Positions 9,287 to 16,919 of a DNA stretch of 64,000 nucleotides are shown one piece after another. Position numbers and translations under genes: made by a program. The DNA lies in the NCBI GenBank assembly GCA_965215995.1, contig OZ244128.1:930001-994000 (forward strand), given 5' to 3'. The first letter of the stretch is position 1. Every line of letters begins with the position of its first letter. Source of the stretch: SZUA-309 sp965215995 (GTDB lineage: Bacteria > Pseudomonadota > Gammaproteobacteria > Pseudomonadales > Azotimanducaceae). A model generated the notes under the pieces. That model worked only from the letters and a program-made list of their open reading frames with translations, searched no databases and was not told the DNA's origin.

Positions 9287-10228
9287 ATGACCCATTATGC
9301 AACCGGGAGAGAAATTCGCAGGCAGTTCATGGACCACCCTGATCCAACCTACCGGACGGCCACCACGCCCGCTCAAAAAGTGATCCGGTACGCCTTGCAG
9401 CCGACGGCCATCGTATTGACCCTCTGGTACTGGGTCACGCATCCAGATGATCCGCTGGTTTTTCCAATTGCGCTGGTCACCCTGCATATCGTCCTCGGCG
9501 TGCTCGAACGGCTGATGCCTGCCCGACCGGGTTGGATCATCTCCGGCTGGCAGCAGCTGGGCAACGTCGGCCTGGTTGTGCTTCTTACCCTGGGTGTCGG
9601 CGTGGTGGGTGCGCTCTATGATGATCTGCTGCGCGCGCCGCTCGGTGAGCTGCGCGGGGCCCTGCACCTGAACATATGGCCTCACCATTGGCCGCTACTC
9701 GCTCAGCTGTTCGGTGTTTTCTTCTTCAGCGAGTTCATCTGGTACTGGTTCCATCGGGCAGAGCACCGCTGGCAGCTGGTCTGGCGCGCCTCCGGTCACG
9801 GCGCACACCACTCCTTCAAAAAGCTCGGGGCTCTCAACTTCGGCCTCAATCATCCCCTGGAGTTTTTCCTGCTGGTGTTGCCCGCTGCGCTCGTGGAACT
9901 GACTTTCGGCGTCGGCGCCGCCGCAGCAGGTGCAGCAATTCTCGCTACCGCCCAGGCTTCAATCGCCCATTCCAACCTGGATCTGAATTCGAAAGTGCTG
10001 GGTTGGCTGTTCACAACCAATCGCCACCACATTCATCATCACTCCATGGTCCTCGAGGAGAGCAATACCAACTACGGTTGCTCAGCGATAATCTGGGACC
10101 GGTTGTTCGGTACCTTCGCCGATGCCCACACCCTCGAGGCTGGTACCGGACCCACGGAGCCCAGCCTCTGGGGAAAGTTCATCATGCCCATACGGGAGCC
10201 GGTGGACACCGCCATTGCGCCGGACTGA
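9287..10228 (+). CDS. Sterol desaturase / fatty acid hydroxylase superfamily protein
   Basis: This integral membrane di-iron oxygenase candidate has up to 313 residues. The histidine boxes are intact: HRAEH, HGAHH and HHIHHH, with an additional NHPLE element between them. Four or five hydrophobic segments surround them. Family members hydroxylate or desaturate sterols, carotenoids or alkyl lipids using O2. ATG 9329 has a better ribosome site (AGG about 7 nt upstream) and may be the true start. It is a single-gene unit; the decayed sulfatase follows on the opposite strand. Confidence 0.87.
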   Translation: MTHYATGREIRRQFMDHPDPTYRTATTPAQKVIRYALQPTAIVLTLWYWVTHPDDPLVFPIALVTLHIVLGVLERLMPARPGWIISGWQQLGNVGLVVLLTLGVGVVGALYDDLLRAPLGELRGALHLNIWPHHWPLLAQLFGVFFFSEFIWYWFHRAEHRWQLVWRASGHGAHHSFKKLGALNFGLNHPLEFFLLVLPAALVELTFGVGAAAAGAAILATAQASIAHSNLDLNSKVLGWLFTTNRHHIHHHSMVLEESNTNYGCSAIIWDRLFGTFADAHTLEAGTGPTEPSLWGKFIMPIREPVDTAIAPD

Positions 10229-10237
10229 TCACCTGAC

Positions 10238-10856
10238 TCAGTAACGAACCGGGTCTTCAGGCAGCATCACCCCCACGGCTTCCGCATAGGCTTCCCACGC
10301 CACAATCAGCTCGGCGGGAATCTGCGGATGTGTTGCGCTCAGATCGCGCTGCTCGCCCAGATCTTCGGCCAGGTTGTAGAGCTGCCAGTCGCCACTACCA
10401 AGCGGCGGTTCCTGCCAGAGGATCTTCCAGTTGCCCCGACGAGCCATTCAACGACCGAAAGTCTCCGCGCCTGGACTTCCGTTTCCGCGTACGGTGCCCG
10501 ACCACCACGAAGTCAGTTGAGGAACGAACGACCTATCATCGATGGGGCTGATTCAGCAGCGGTAAGCTCGAGCATTGTGGGCGCCACGTCCATGATCCGC
10601 CGCAACATAGGATCTGTTCGTGCCGATCGCTGCCAGCGAGTTGTCAAAATTCTCGCCCGGCATGAAAGTTGGTTAACCGAATGCCAGTCAGTGCCAGCGC
10701 GTCCAGGTTCGGTGTTCTGACCTCCCCACCAAAGGCGCCGAGATCCATGAAGCCCAGGTCGTCGACAACGATGAGGAGTATGTTTGGCCGAGAGTTGCCA
10801 AAGCCGATCTGCACGATACCAAGCAGCAATTCCACGCGGCACTTGAGCGAAAACAC
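10238..10856 (-). pseudogene. Decayed arylsulfatase remnant
   Basis: Three pieces in different frames match consecutive parts of an arylsulfatase. The N-terminal piece (10856-10644) has the metal-site start RPNILLIVVDDLGFMDLG and TPNLDALA. A middle piece (about 10610-10513) reads MLRRIMDVAPTMLEL and IGRSFLN. A C-terminal piece (10447-10238) reads WQLYNLAEDLGEQRDL. Stops separate them, and about 1 kb of the expected 1.6 kb coding length is absent. The CxPSR formylglycine motif and catalytic core are gone, so no active enzyme can be made. Confidence 0.8.
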
Positions 10857-10916
10857 CGATGATCTCCCCCCGAAGAAGAGGCAACAATAACCCAGCAGTC
10901 ACAGAGCCTGCTGAAA

Positions 10917-11351
10917 TCAGTCGGTCTCCGACGGCTGACCTGGACTCAGCAGGATCGCACCGAGCAGACCCACCGTCGCAACCGCATGAACCAGCTCCGC
11001 GGTCAGATGGGGTGCTCTCAGTCCATAGAGCAGCCACGGCAACCACCAACCAAGGCAATAGCCCAACCCGAGCGCTACCGCGAGGATTCGTAGCCAGGGG
11101 GTGCCCAGCCGTCCGGAGCCAACCAGCCAGGTCAGCACACCAACAACCGTTAATACCAGCAGAAACTCACGGAAGGCGTGGTAGTTCGAGTGGCTCGCCG
11201 TCAGTTCAGGGGTGGACGCCTCTTCTACCGGCAGGTTTACCGACCGGTAGTTCGGATCCGACACGTGGCCCAGGGTCTGCAGGCCGCTGGCCACGGACGC
11301 CAAGACCCCGAGCACCAACAGGATCAGCGCGATGCGTCTCTGGATAGTCAT
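10917..11351 (-). CDS. Hypothetical four-helix membrane protein
   Basis: This 144-residue protein has about four hydrophobic segments (roughly 5-23, 62-80, 90-108 and 115-135). Start ATG 11351 is preferred over 11369 because GGTGGAG sits just upstream of it. No family recognised. It is divergent from the heme-type membrane gene at 11439. The shared intergenic region holds mirrored promoter-like boxes and two palindromes, suggesting joint regulation. Confidence 0.6.
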   Translation of the reverse strand: MTIQRRIALILLVLGVLASVASGLQTLGHVSDPNYRSVNLPVEEASTPELTASHSNYHAFREFLLVLTVVGVLTWLVGSGRLGTPWLRILAVALGLGYCLGWWLPWLLYGLRAPHLTAELVHAVATVGLLGAILLSPGQPSETD

Positions 11352-11364
11352 AACTCCACCATTC

Positions 11365-11380
11365 GTCAAACAACGTTGAC
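11365..11380. promoter_or_regulatory. Palindromic operator candidate, GTCAA-N6-TTGAC (copy 1)
   Basis: GTCAA-ACAACG-TTGAC, a 16-bp inverted repeat with 5-bp arms, in the 87-bp region between divergent genes. A second copy with identical arms and spacing is centred exactly 40 bp away (11405-11420). It overlaps the plus-strand -35 box and the expected start region of the minus promoter. Confidence 0.5.
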
Positions 11381-11404
11381 AGAATAGAGGCCTCCTCGTA
11401 GAGT
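11376..11404 (+). promoter_or_regulatory. Candidate promoter toward the ferric-reductase-like gene
   Basis: TTGACA (11376-11381), a 17-bp spacer and TAGAGT (11399-11404), read on the plus strand. The -35 is perfect and the -10 matches 4 of 6. It faces the gene starting near 11439. Confidence 0.45.
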
Positions 11405-11409
11405 GTCAA
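11381..11409 (-). promoter_or_regulatory. Candidate promoter toward the 144-residue membrane protein gene
   Basis: On the minus strand, TTGACA (11409-11404), a 17-bp spacer and TATTCT (11386-11381). It overlaps the plus-strand promoter almost completely, so the two transcription units probably compete or are repressed together. Confidence 0.45.
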
Positions 11410-11420
11410 TTCAATTTGAC
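11405..11420. promoter_or_regulatory. Palindromic operator candidate, GTCAA-N6-TTGAC (copy 2)
   Basis: GTCAA-TTCAAT-TTGAC, with the same arms and spacing as copy 1 at 11365-11380. Its left arm overlaps the minus-strand -35 box. The 40-bp centre spacing puts both sites on the same DNA face. Confidence 0.5.
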
Positions 11421-11438
11421 GGTCTAGAGATACCGATA

Positions 11439-12131
11439 ATGGTAAGCCGCTCCCAGATGGGCATCACCGCCAAAGTGAGCCTCGGTATCACGATGACCGG
11501 GCTCGCGTACCACACCTGGCTGATCTTTTCCCCACCGGCAAGCGGCAACGGCATCACGACTCTGCCCCTGGTGCTGTTTCTGCTGCTGGCGCTGGCACCA
11601 ACCCTGCTGGATTGGTCCGGCGCTGGGCAGAGTCGAGTGCGGCTCGCGCTCCGACGGGATAGACGCTACCTGGGCATCTGTGCCGGGCTCTGGGCCATCG
11701 CCCACGCGCTGACGAAGAGCGAGTTCAGCCTCGGCTCGCAACCCGCGGGCTGGGCGGCTCACGTCCTGCGCCCGGAGATCGCACCTGCCCTCGTTGGTCT
11801 GCTGATCGTGATTACCATGCTGGGCACGTCCAACGACAGAGCACAGGAGCGGATGGGGGCGCACTGGAAGGCGCTGCACAACTTGATCTGGGTCGTGCCG
11901 GGAATCGCGCTGGTCCACGGTTGGACAGCATCGGCAATCTTCACGGTGGAAGGTGCTATGAACGCACCGGTGCTGATCCCGCTGCTTGTGATCTGTGCGG
12001 GCAGCCTGGTAGGCCTACTCCGAGCAGGTACAGTGCAGCCGTTCGCTTACCTGATGATCGGCATCGCCTTCAGCACACTGCTGCTACTGAGTCTGAATCC
12101 GGGTCCGGCCATCACGGTGCTGATGGAGTGA
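11439..12131 (+). CDS. Ferric-reductase-like / MsrQ-like heme membrane protein
   Basis: This 230-residue protein has about six hydrophobic segments. The blocks GLWAIAHALTKSE and HWKALHNLIWV place histidines within helices as in the ferric reductase-like transmembrane domain (MsrQ/YedZ and relatives), which binds b-type heme and passes electrons across the inner membrane. No MsrP partner lies nearby. Start taken at ATG 11439; GTG 11403 and ATG 11457 are alternatives. Family assignment is moderate; the electron partner is unknown. Confidence 0.65.
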   Translation: MVSRSQMGITAKVSLGITMTGLAYHTWLIFSPPASGNGITTLPLVLFLLLALAPTLLDWSGAGQSRVRLALRRDRRYLGICAGLWAIAHALTKSEFSLGSQPAGWAAHVLRPEIAPALVGLLIVITMLGTSNDRAQERMGAHWKALHNLIWVVPGIALVHGWTASAIFTVEGAMNAPVLIPLLVICAGSLVGLLRAGTVQPFAYLMIGIAFSTLLLLSLNPGPAITVLME

Positions 12132-12155
12132 ACTCACAAGTTAGAACCCAGCCGT

Positions 12156-12716
12156 TTAAGCACTCAGCCAGGCAGGCGCCGCTGGCAGCTCCTCTTCCCA
12201 CGGCTGGTCCGGCGTCCATTGCCCGGCCACATGGGCCGCCAACTTCACCCCGTCGTAAGTGATCCACTTCACCGGCGTAAGCTCGATGATTACCCGCTTG
12301 GGGGTGTCCAGAAACTTCTGAAAGACGGCAGCGCCCGCTTCGTCCCCCTGATTCAACTTCATCGCCAACGCGGGATAGAACCAGGCTTTGAGCTCCGCGT
12401 TGTTTTCATGCACGGTGGCGCGACACTTCACCGTCATGGTCTGGTCACGCCCGAGCGCCGTGCCTTCGCTTGTGATGATCACCGCACTTTTTCCGCGCTT
12501 CTTCAACGCCGGTACCCGTTTCCGCTGCTCCGCGCAGGTTACCCAGAACTTATCGTGCTGATAAACAAAGCGATGCATGACCCCCATGGGCCAGCCGTCG
12601 CTCGTTGACCAGAGCACGGCGCATTCAGACTGCAACTGACAGAGACGCTCGATCTTCTCCTGATCCAACGGGTAGATGGACACGTCGTCGTAATTCGTCT
12701 TGGCGGCATCGGACAT
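12156..12716 (-). CDS. PPOX-fold (pyridoxamine 5'-phosphate oxidase-like) flavin/deazaflavin protein, paralogue 1
   Basis: This 186-residue protein resembles small split-barrel flavin- or F420-binding proteins. It shares with the products at 18360-18953 and 61028-61567 the order of a YPLD-type start, W-S/T-K/D-G-W/H-P-x-GV, a W-x-T strand, an AWFYPALA helix and a final FLDTPKRV-type strand. Start ATG 12716 is preferred because GGGAG lies about 6 nt upstream. It is divergent from the SDR at 12869, with 152 bp between them. The activity (oxidase, reductase or heme/flavin binding) is not determined. Confidence 0.75.
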   Translation of the reverse strand: MSDAAKTNYDDVSIYPLDQEKIERLCQLQSECAVLWSTSDGWPMGVMHRFVYQHDKFWVTCAEQRKRVPALKKRGKSAVIITSEGTALGRDQTMTVKCRATVHENNAELKAWFYPALAMKLNQGDEAGAAVFQKFLDTPKRVIIELTPVKWITYDGVKLAAHVAGQWTPDQPWEEELPAAPAWLSA

Positions 12717-12868
12717 CGGAACTCCCACTTCGCAAATCCTGTGCTGCGATCCTATGTCACCTTGCCCGTTCTGTCACAAGGCTCATCTCTATTCGAAGAC
12801 CACGCTACAGATGCCGACCCGCCCGATCACATGCTACGCTCGCCGCCGATCAAATGCGGGAGACCACC

Positions 12869-13705
12869 ATGAGACTGGAAGGAAAAGTAGCCGTCATCAC
12901 AGGTGCGGCCAGCGGTTTCGGGCGCGCCGCTGCGCGCCGATTCGTCGCTGAAGGGGCAAAAGTCGTTCTTGGCGACATCCAGGAAGCCGAAGGCGCAGCC
13001 GTTGCCGGTGAGCTGGGTGACAGTGCGGTGTTCCTCACCTGCAACGTCACCCGGGAAGATGATGTGGAGGCCCTCGTCGCTCGAGCGGTCAGCAACTTCG
13101 GCCGGCTCGATGTGATGTACAACAACGCGGGTGTGGTCGGTGCCGTCGGCCCCATCGCCGAAACGCCCCTGGAGGAGTGGCAACGCACGCTGGACATTCA
13201 TCTGAATGGCAGCTTTCTCGGCTGCAAGCACGCCGCCCGGGTGATGATGAGCCAGGAATCCGGGAGCATCATCAACATGGCCAGCACTGCCGGTCTCCTC
13301 GGCGGCCAGGGTCCGCACGCCTATGCCACCTGCAAGCATGGGATGATCGGTCTGACCAAGAACGTAGCCGTGGAGCTCGGTAAATATGGCATCCGGGCGA
13401 ACTGCATTGCTCCGGGCAGCATGGCTACCACCATGGTGGCCCAGCTGGTCGCGGGAGATCCGAACGACATCGAAGGCACCAAGGCACGTCTGGCAAAAAC
13501 CTCGCCTCTGAACGGGCGTCCGGGACTCGCCGAAGACGTTGCCAATGCCGCCCTCTGGCTTGCCAGCGATGAGTCGGGCTACACCTCAGGCATGACGCTG
13601 ACAACCGACGCAGGCGTGACCGCCGGCGCCGGCAACAGCAGCGGTGCCTTCGATGAGTATGCCCCATTCATTGCAGAAGCCGGGAAGCGCGGCCTGGACG
13701 GCTAA
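12869..13705 (+). CDS. Short-chain dehydrogenase/reductase
   Basis: A 278-residue classical SDR. Cofactor motif TGAASGFG is at 11-18, an acidic residue in VVLGDI (Asp 35) favours NAD(H), and NNAG is near 84-87. The catalytic Ser 138, Tyr 151 and Lys 155 (YATCK) are intact. Start ATG 12869 follows GGGAGA; the longer open frame upstream lacks homology. It probably oxidises a secondary alcohol or hydroxyacyl intermediate within the cluster. The substrate is not readable. Confidence 0.88.
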   Translation: MRLEGKVAVITGAASGFGRAAARRFVAEGAKVVLGDIQEAEGAAVAGELGDSAVFLTCNVTREDDVEALVARAVSNFGRLDVMYNNAGVVGAVGPIAETPLEEWQRTLDIHLNGSFLGCKHAARVMMSQESGSIINMASTAGLLGGQGPHAYATCKHGMIGLTKNVAVELGKYGIRANCIAPGSMATTMVAQLVAGDPNDIEGTKARLAKTSPLNGRPGLAEDVANAALWLASDESGYTSGMTLTTDAGVTAGAGNSSGAFDEYAPFIAEAGKRGLDG

Positions 13706-13779
13706 GCCTGCCTGGGCTCGAGCGAGCGCACCTGCTGAAGCCGTTGCGAGCGTAGATACGACTCGGCAAGCAAACGCTG

Positions 13780-13807
13780 TTGCATCGGTAAACGCTTCGG
13801 GTATGCT
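13780..13807 (+). promoter_or_regulatory. Candidate promoter of the hotdog/ACAD operon
   Basis: TTGCAT (13780-13785), a 16-bp spacer and TATGCT (13802-13807), ending 5 bp before the palindrome at 13812. The boxes are weak (3 of 6 and 4 of 6). The position relative to a palindrome at the expected start point supports a repressed promoter. Confidence 0.35.
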
Positions 13808-13811
13808 CTAA

Positions 13812-13831
13812 AACCGTCACGCCTGACGGTT
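13812..13831. promoter_or_regulatory. 20-bp operator palindrome, copy A
   Basis: AACCGTCA-CGCC-TGACGGTT: perfect 8-bp arms and a 4-bp centre, 52 bp before the GTG of the first hotdog gene. A near copy with the same spacing lies at 18291-18310, 49 bp before the PPOX gene. Two matching sites at matching distances suggest one regulator for both units. Confidence 0.6.
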
Positions 13832-13883
13832 ATTTCCAGCGGTTGCCAGGCGGGATAGAAGGGAGGCATCAGGGGGGTTATTC

Positions 13884-14336
13884 GTGGCGTCGACGTCACC
13901 GCCATCTGCAGAAGCTATTCAGGGACTCGTCGGGCATGAGTTTCCGGGCGGCGAGTACACCATCGCGCACTGGGAAAACTTTCTGCTCACCGAATGTACC
14001 GGCGGCGAGCAGTTGCCTGACGGGCTGGCCCATCCGGTCGCCCTGTTCCACATGCCTATTCTGGGCGCCGGTACCAGCATTGCCGAGATGTTCGCTCTCG
14101 GTCAGGCGGAATCCGACTTCTCCATCGGCATTGAGAGCTACGACTGGGAGATATTCGGGCCGCTCAGAGAAGAGGTCCGTTACACGGTGACGGGCAGGAT
14201 CACCGAGGCGGACCGCAGGGAAACCGCCGAGCGAACTTTCGACCGTATCCAGTTTCAATTCGATCTGAACGACCCGGATGGCACGCATATCGCGCGAACC
14301 ACCATTACCTGGCACTACCGGAGGAATCTCGGATGA
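13884..14336 (+). CDS. MaoC-like / FAS1-type dehydratase domain protein (hotdog fold)
   Basis: This 150-residue protein starts with GTG 13884. It has the organisation of N-terminal MaoC-like (FAS1-type) hotdog proteins: a central FSIGIESYDWEIFGPLR segment and a C-terminal strand pair (TITWHYRRNLG). Such proteins usually pair with a second hotdog subunit to form an enoyl-CoA hydratase or hydroxyacyl dehydratase, and the next gene encodes one. It is first in a co-directional set running through the MFS transporter and sits behind the operator palindrome. Confidence 0.72.
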   Translation: MASTSPPSAEAIQGLVGHEFPGGEYTIAHWENFLLTECTGGEQLPDGLAHPVALFHMPILGAGTSIAEMFALGQAESDFSIGIESYDWEIFGPLREEVRYTVTGRITEADRRETAERTFDRIQFQFDLNDPDGTHIARTTITWHYRRNLG

Positions 14337-14349
14337 CGGAGGCTTGCAG

Positions 14350-14757
14350 GTGAACGTCGCCGTGGGTGATGCCATTCCCGAGTGGGTGATGGAGCATGTG
14401 AGTGCGGCCCGTATGCGCACCATGGCAGCCGTTCTCCGTGACCCCAACCCAGTGCATTGGGATCCAAAGCTGGTCGCCCAGCTCGGCTTTGGCGAACGCA
14501 CCATAAACCAGGGACCCCTGGGATTGAGCTACATGATCAACATGCTCCACGAGTGGGCCGGGCCCACCAGTATCCGCCGTATCGTGATGCGATTCCCCCA
14601 GGTGATACTCGATGGGGACAAAGTCGTAGCCCGAGGCGAAGTCACGGCGGTTCGCGAAGAGGGCGGTGAGCGGCTGGCCGATTGCCGCATCTGGCTGCAC
14701 CGTGAAGGCAGCGAGCCGCCCCTCGAAGGAACCGCCACCGTGGCCCTGCCTGCATGA
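14350..14757 (+). CDS. MaoC-like hotdog dehydratase subunit
   Basis: This 135-residue protein starts at GTG 14350, chosen because ACGGAGG lies 7 nt before it; the longer frame overlaps the upstream gene. The segment LRDPNPVHWDPKLV corresponds to the MaoC hydratase motif in which an Asp and a His act in water addition, followed by the G-x-G/N-Q-G-P helix start. It probably forms a heteromer with the preceding 150-residue hotdog protein and hydrates an enoyl thioester. Confidence 0.8.
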   Translation: MNVAVGDAIPEWVMEHVSAARMRTMAAVLRDPNPVHWDPKLVAQLGFGERTINQGPLGLSYMINMLHEWAGPTSIRRIVMRFPQVILDGDKVVARGEVTAVREEGGERLADCRIWLHREGSEPPLEGTATVALPA

Positions 14758-14799
14758 CGGATCGCAACGAGATTACCAAGCTAGAAACAGGAACTATCG

Positions 14800-16038
14800 A
14801 TGTCTGACGCAGCAACAGAACTCCCGACTCTCGAAGGTACGCCACTCGAGCGAGTGGCAAGGCTCGGCGACGTGATCGCCAAGGGCGGTGATGAGGCGCA
14901 GGAACTCCGGCGCCTGCCGGACGAAGTGGTGGATGTGCTCATCGACGAAGGCATGTTCCGCTTCACGCTGCCTCCGGAGCTCGGCGGCGAAAACGCCTCC
15001 AGCCTGGAGACCATCGAGGTGCTGGAAGCCATCTCGGCAATCGATGCTTCGGTCGGCTGGAACGTGATGCTCGGCTCGGAGATCAACGCCATGGCAGCCG
15101 GGGGCATGCCGAAGGACCTGGCCCAGGAGGTGTACGTGGAAAACCCCAGGGTGATCATGTGCGGCGGCGGCGGACCCGGCTCCCAACCCTCCTACGCCGT
15201 AGAGCAGCCAGACGGCAGCTACAAGGTCTGGGGCGAGACCACCTTCATCAGCGGCTGTCACAACTCCACCTGGTGCTTCATGGGTGCGCCCATCATCGAT
15301 GACGGCGAGCCACGCAAAGATGAGAACGGCGACTTCGTGTTCAAGATGTGGTTTCTGAACCGCTCCCAGTGGGAGATTCTCGACACCTGGGATTGTGCAG
15401 GGTTGCGTGGTTCCGGCAGCCACAACGTCAAGGCCGACGGTGCCGTAGTTGAGGAAAAATGGCTGCCGGTGGATCTGATGCTCACACCGGCTCTGTACGA
15501 CAATCCTGTGTTCCGGATCCCGGTCCCCCTGCGCCTCTCTTACAACAAGGTGGCCATTGCGCTCGGGATTGCCAAGGGCGCGCTGGACGCCTTCGCGGAC
15601 CTGGCCAATAACAAAGTGCCCATGCTGTCTGCCTCCAAACTGATGGACCGACCCATCGCCCAGTACCGCATGGGCGAGCTCAGCGCTGCTTACAGAGCTG
15701 CCCGAGCCTACGTATTCGAGGCTATGGCCGAAGTGGAACGGGAGCTGGAAGCCGGTGCGGAGATGCCCTCGGCGGAAGTAACCATCAATGCCAGGCTCGC
15801 CTGTATCCACGGCGCCCAATCCTGTATGAGCGTAGTGGATGCCGTGCACGCCGCCGCGGGCACCAGCGGCAGCTACATGGCCAACCCGCTGGAGCGCAAG
15901 CTGCGGGATTCGCACGGAGCGGCATCACACCGCTGGGTGTCGGCGCCCCTGTACGAGACCTTGGGAGGCATCCTGTTCGGCAAGGAACCGGATCCGGAAT
16001 TCGCCGGGCTCGGCGGTCCCCGGCTGGGCGGCAAGTAG
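14800..16038 (+). CDS. Acyl-CoA dehydrogenase family protein, type 2 C-terminal domain (possible flavin monooxygenase)
   Basis: This 412-residue protein has an N-terminal helical domain, a middle beta domain and a C-terminal four-helix domain. The block AGLRGSGSHNV and the late HGAQSCMSVVDAVHAAAGTS region fit the acyl-CoA dehydrogenase type-2 group, which includes flavin-dependent hydroxylases of the HsaA/DszC type as well as dehydrogenases. It follows the hotdog pair by 42 nt. If a monooxygenase, it would need a separate flavin reductase; the PPOX-fold proteins nearby are possible but unproven partners. Confidence 0.8.
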   Translation: MSDAATELPTLEGTPLERVARLGDVIAKGGDEAQELRRLPDEVVDVLIDEGMFRFTLPPELGGENASSLETIEVLEAISAIDASVGWNVMLGSEINAMAAGGMPKDLAQEVYVENPRVIMCGGGGPGSQPSYAVEQPDGSYKVWGETTFISGCHNSTWCFMGAPIIDDGEPRKDENGDFVFKMWFLNRSQWEILDTWDCAGLRGSGSHNVKADGAVVEEKWLPVDLMLTPALYDNPVFRIPVPLRLSYNKVAIALGIAKGALDAFADLANNKVPMLSASKLMDRPIAQYRMGELSAAYRAARAYVFEAMAEVERELEAGAEMPSAEVTINARLACIHGAQSCMSVVDAVHAAAGTSGSYMANPLERKLRDSHGAASHRWVSAPLYETLGGILFGKEPDPEFAGLGGPRLGGK

Positions 16039-16120
16039 GCTAAGTAAACAGGCTAAGCAAAACCACGCGGGTTCTGCGGCGGCCGGTAAATCCGGACCGC
16101 ACGAGGAGAGGAAACCTCAT

Positions 16121-16894
16121 ATGGGTATGCACGAGCGGTTTCGACTGGACGGCAAAGTGGCAGTCGTCACCGGCGGCGGTCGCGGTATCGGTCGAGGCAT
16201 CGCATTGGCCATGGCCGAGTGCGGTGCGGATGTGGCCGTGCTCGCCCGCCGTCAGGAAGATGTGGATGCGGTTGCGGCAGAGATAGAGGCACTCGGTCGC
16301 CGCGGCCTCGGCATCTCCGCGGACGTCATGGACTATGACGCCACGCCCGGAAAGCTCGATCAGGTGGTGGCAGAGCTCGGTGGTCTGGACATCATGGTCA
16401 ACAACGCCGGCGGCAACCTGGACAGACGCACCTGGTCGCTGGCGGACATCGCCCTGGACAAGTTCGATGAGCAGCTCGGGCTCAACATGAAGACCAAGTT
16501 CTGGGGTGCCCAGCAGGCGGCCATGCGCATGGAGAATGGCGGTCGTATCATCAACATCATCTCCATTGCCGCCCACCGCCCATCTCCGGGCTTCGGAGTC
16601 TACTCCGCTGCCAACATGGGTATGATCAGCATGACCCGCACCATGGCGGTGGAGCTCGCGCCTAAGGGAATCACGGTGAACTGCATCGCACCCGGTGTGG
16701 TCGTGACCGACATGTTGAAGGAAACCATGCATGTGACCGACGAGCAGGCACACGAGATCTTCGACGGTGCCATTCCGCTGGGACGGACGGGCACGCCGGA
16801 AGATTGCGCAGCAGCGGCCGTGTTTTTTGCCTCACCGGCGGCCGAGTGGATCACAGGGCAGTTCATCGATGTCGCCGGCGGGCAACCCACCTGA
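16121..16894 (+). CDS. SDR family protein with Asn in place of the catalytic Lys
   Basis: A 257-residue SDR-fold protein with intact cofactor motif TGGGRGIG (17-24), NNAG (94-97) and Ser 148. The YxxxK motif reads YSAAN: Tyr 161 is present but position 165 is Asn (codon AAC). This Lys normally lowers the Tyr pKa and holds the ribose, so activity may be changed or lost. The ATG at 16121 follows GAGGAGAGG. Its place between the acyl-CoA dehydrogenase and the transporter implies a role in the same pathway. Confidence 0.85.
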   Translation: MGMHERFRLDGKVAVVTGGGRGIGRGIALAMAECGADVAVLARRQEDVDAVAAEIEALGRRGLGISADVMDYDATPGKLDQVVAELGGLDIMVNNAGGNLDRRTWSLADIALDKFDEQLGLNMKTKFWGAQQAAMRMENGGRIINIISIAAHRPSPGFGVYSAANMGMISMTRTMAVELAPKGITVNCIAPGVVVTDMLKETMHVTDEQAHEIFDGAIPLGRTGTPEDCAAAAVFFASPAAEWITGQFIDVAGGQPT

Positions 16895-16919
16895 GCTGGA
16901 CACACCGAGGAAAACGCAC

